Part shown: piece after piece, positions 63,605 through 64,000 of the stretch
How positions within the stretch are numbered: position 1 is the stretch's first letter
Layout of the letters: each line of letters begins with the position of its first letter
DNA from: Roseomonas sp. OT10
GTDB taxonomy: Bacteria; Pseudomonadota; Alphaproteobacteria; Acetobacterales; Acetobacteraceae
DNA length: 64,000 nt
Reading direction: 5' to 3'
Assembly (NCBI RefSeq): GCF_020991085.1
Contig: NZ_CP087719.1
Coordinates: forward strand, 558,001 to 622,000
Position numbers and translations under genes: made by a program
Notes under the pieces: model-generated
What the model was told of the DNA's origin: nothing
The model's input: the letters and a program-made list of their open reading frames with translations, nothing else
Databases searched by the model: none

Positions 63605-64000
63605 ATGACGATGCTTCAGGCCTATCTCGACTTCTCACGCCAGAACTGGCGGCCCCTGCTCTTCGGGGCGCTGTTGCTGGCCCTCTCCAGCTTCGGCCAG
63701 ACCTACTTCGTCGCCGTCTCGGGCTCGTTCTTCCGCGGGGCCTTCCATCTCAGCGACGGCGGGCTCGGGACCGCCTATGCGGTGGGGACCCTGCTCAGCG
63801 CGCTGACCCTCGGCTGGGCCGGGCGGCTGATCGACTACACCACCGTCCGCCGCTTCACCTGGTGCGTCGCGCTGCTGCTGGCCGGCGCCTGCCTGCTCGC
63901 CTCTGCCAGCCTGAACGCCGTGATGCTGACCGTCGCCTTCTACGGGCTGCGCCTCGGCGGCCAGGGGCTGATGACCCACACGGCCTATACCGCCACGGCG
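63605..64000 (+). CDS. MFS transporter, N-terminal part (runs off window)
   Basis: The first 132 residues of a transporter cut by the window end. It begins MTMLQAYLDFSRQNWRPLL, then hydrophobic helices (FGALLLALSSFGQTYFVAVSG; GTAYAVGTLLSALTLGWAGRLID; CVALLLAGACLLASASLNAVM). GWAGRLIDYTTVRRF is the position of the MFS motif A loop. Family assignment is from this and helix spacing. ATG 63605 or 63611 may start it. Substrate unknown. Confidence 0.75.
   Translation, partial: MTMLQAYLDFSRQNWRPLLFGALLLALSSFGQTYFVAVSGSFFRGAFHLSDGGLGTAYAVGTLLSALTLGWAGRLIDYTTVRRFTWCVALLLAGACLLASASLNAVMLTVAFYGLRLGGQGLMTHTAYTATA

Overview
The window is GC-rich, densely coded DNA of an alphaproteobacterium. Gene content (MlaA/MlaC, DUF1127, glutathione-dependent formaldehyde oxidation, Bug-type solute receptor, BKACE enzyme, QuiC1-type dehydroshikimate dehydratase) and very strong third-position GC suggest an Acetobacteraceae / Roseomonas-like bacterium. 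This placement is inference; no rRNA or tRNA gene is present to confirm it.

Layout. 1-8958: end of a GNAT gene, the mlaA-mlaC outer-membrane lipid pair (minus), metF, a DUF374 acyltransferase, a BASS-type transporter (minus), and a tightly overlapping run of a secreted pentapeptide-repeat protein, a UvrD/PcrA helicase and PrmA. 9051-18215: DUF1127 protein, aminopeptidase P, UPF0173 hydrolase, TrmJ-like methyltransferase, DUF305, an NHL-repeat protein, a hydantoinase/dihydropyrimidinase and a small P-loop ATPase. 18216-30004: a polyamine-type ABC transporter operon, ahcY, two overlapping radC genes (the second lacks the metal-site motif), a NUDIX hydrolase, the adhC-fghA formaldehyde detoxification pair and an aminotransferase. 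30467-38465: a Bug receptor, a nucleoside deaminase, a quinate/shikimate catabolic group (aroQ, NAD-type shikimate/quinate dehydrogenase, BKACE, QuiC1), a TSUP permease and a LysR regulator. 38443-52856: RlpA-like protein, ATC hydrolase-like protein, a peroxiredoxin-cysK-cysE operon, a Bcr/CflA MFS pump, a hybrid histidine kinase, a metallophosphoesterase plus kinase-USP fusion, DUF445, and a znu-type zinc uptake operon behind a Zur-like box. 53316-56583 is an accessory patch: an AT-richer Fic gene, an intact IS5-family element with a TCA target duplication, and a vapBC toxin-antitoxin pair. 56760-64000: a nucleotide-sugar epimerase/aminotransferase pair, an RND efflux pair and the start of an MFS gene.

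The most striking non-coding structure is a family of five dispersed elements of about 415-430 bp (3871-4283, 11372-11800, 17640-18059, 30002-30420 and, inverted, 42493-42921). They carry no credible gene. They share terminal inverted repeats related to TGATxCGGACGGCGGGATG and a series of conserved hairpins. In every copy one end coincides with the TGA stop codon of an adjacent gene. One copy has exchanged an internal hairpin for a different hairpin. This looks like a MITE-like or structured-RNA/terminator element family.

Regulatory signals readable from the sequence include a Zur-like box directly at the start of a 38-residue membrane ORF that leads into znuC, a dyad inside the aroQ promoter, a LysR-type dyad between the TSUP and lysR genes, an AT-rich dyad before ahcY and a dyad over the vapB promoter.
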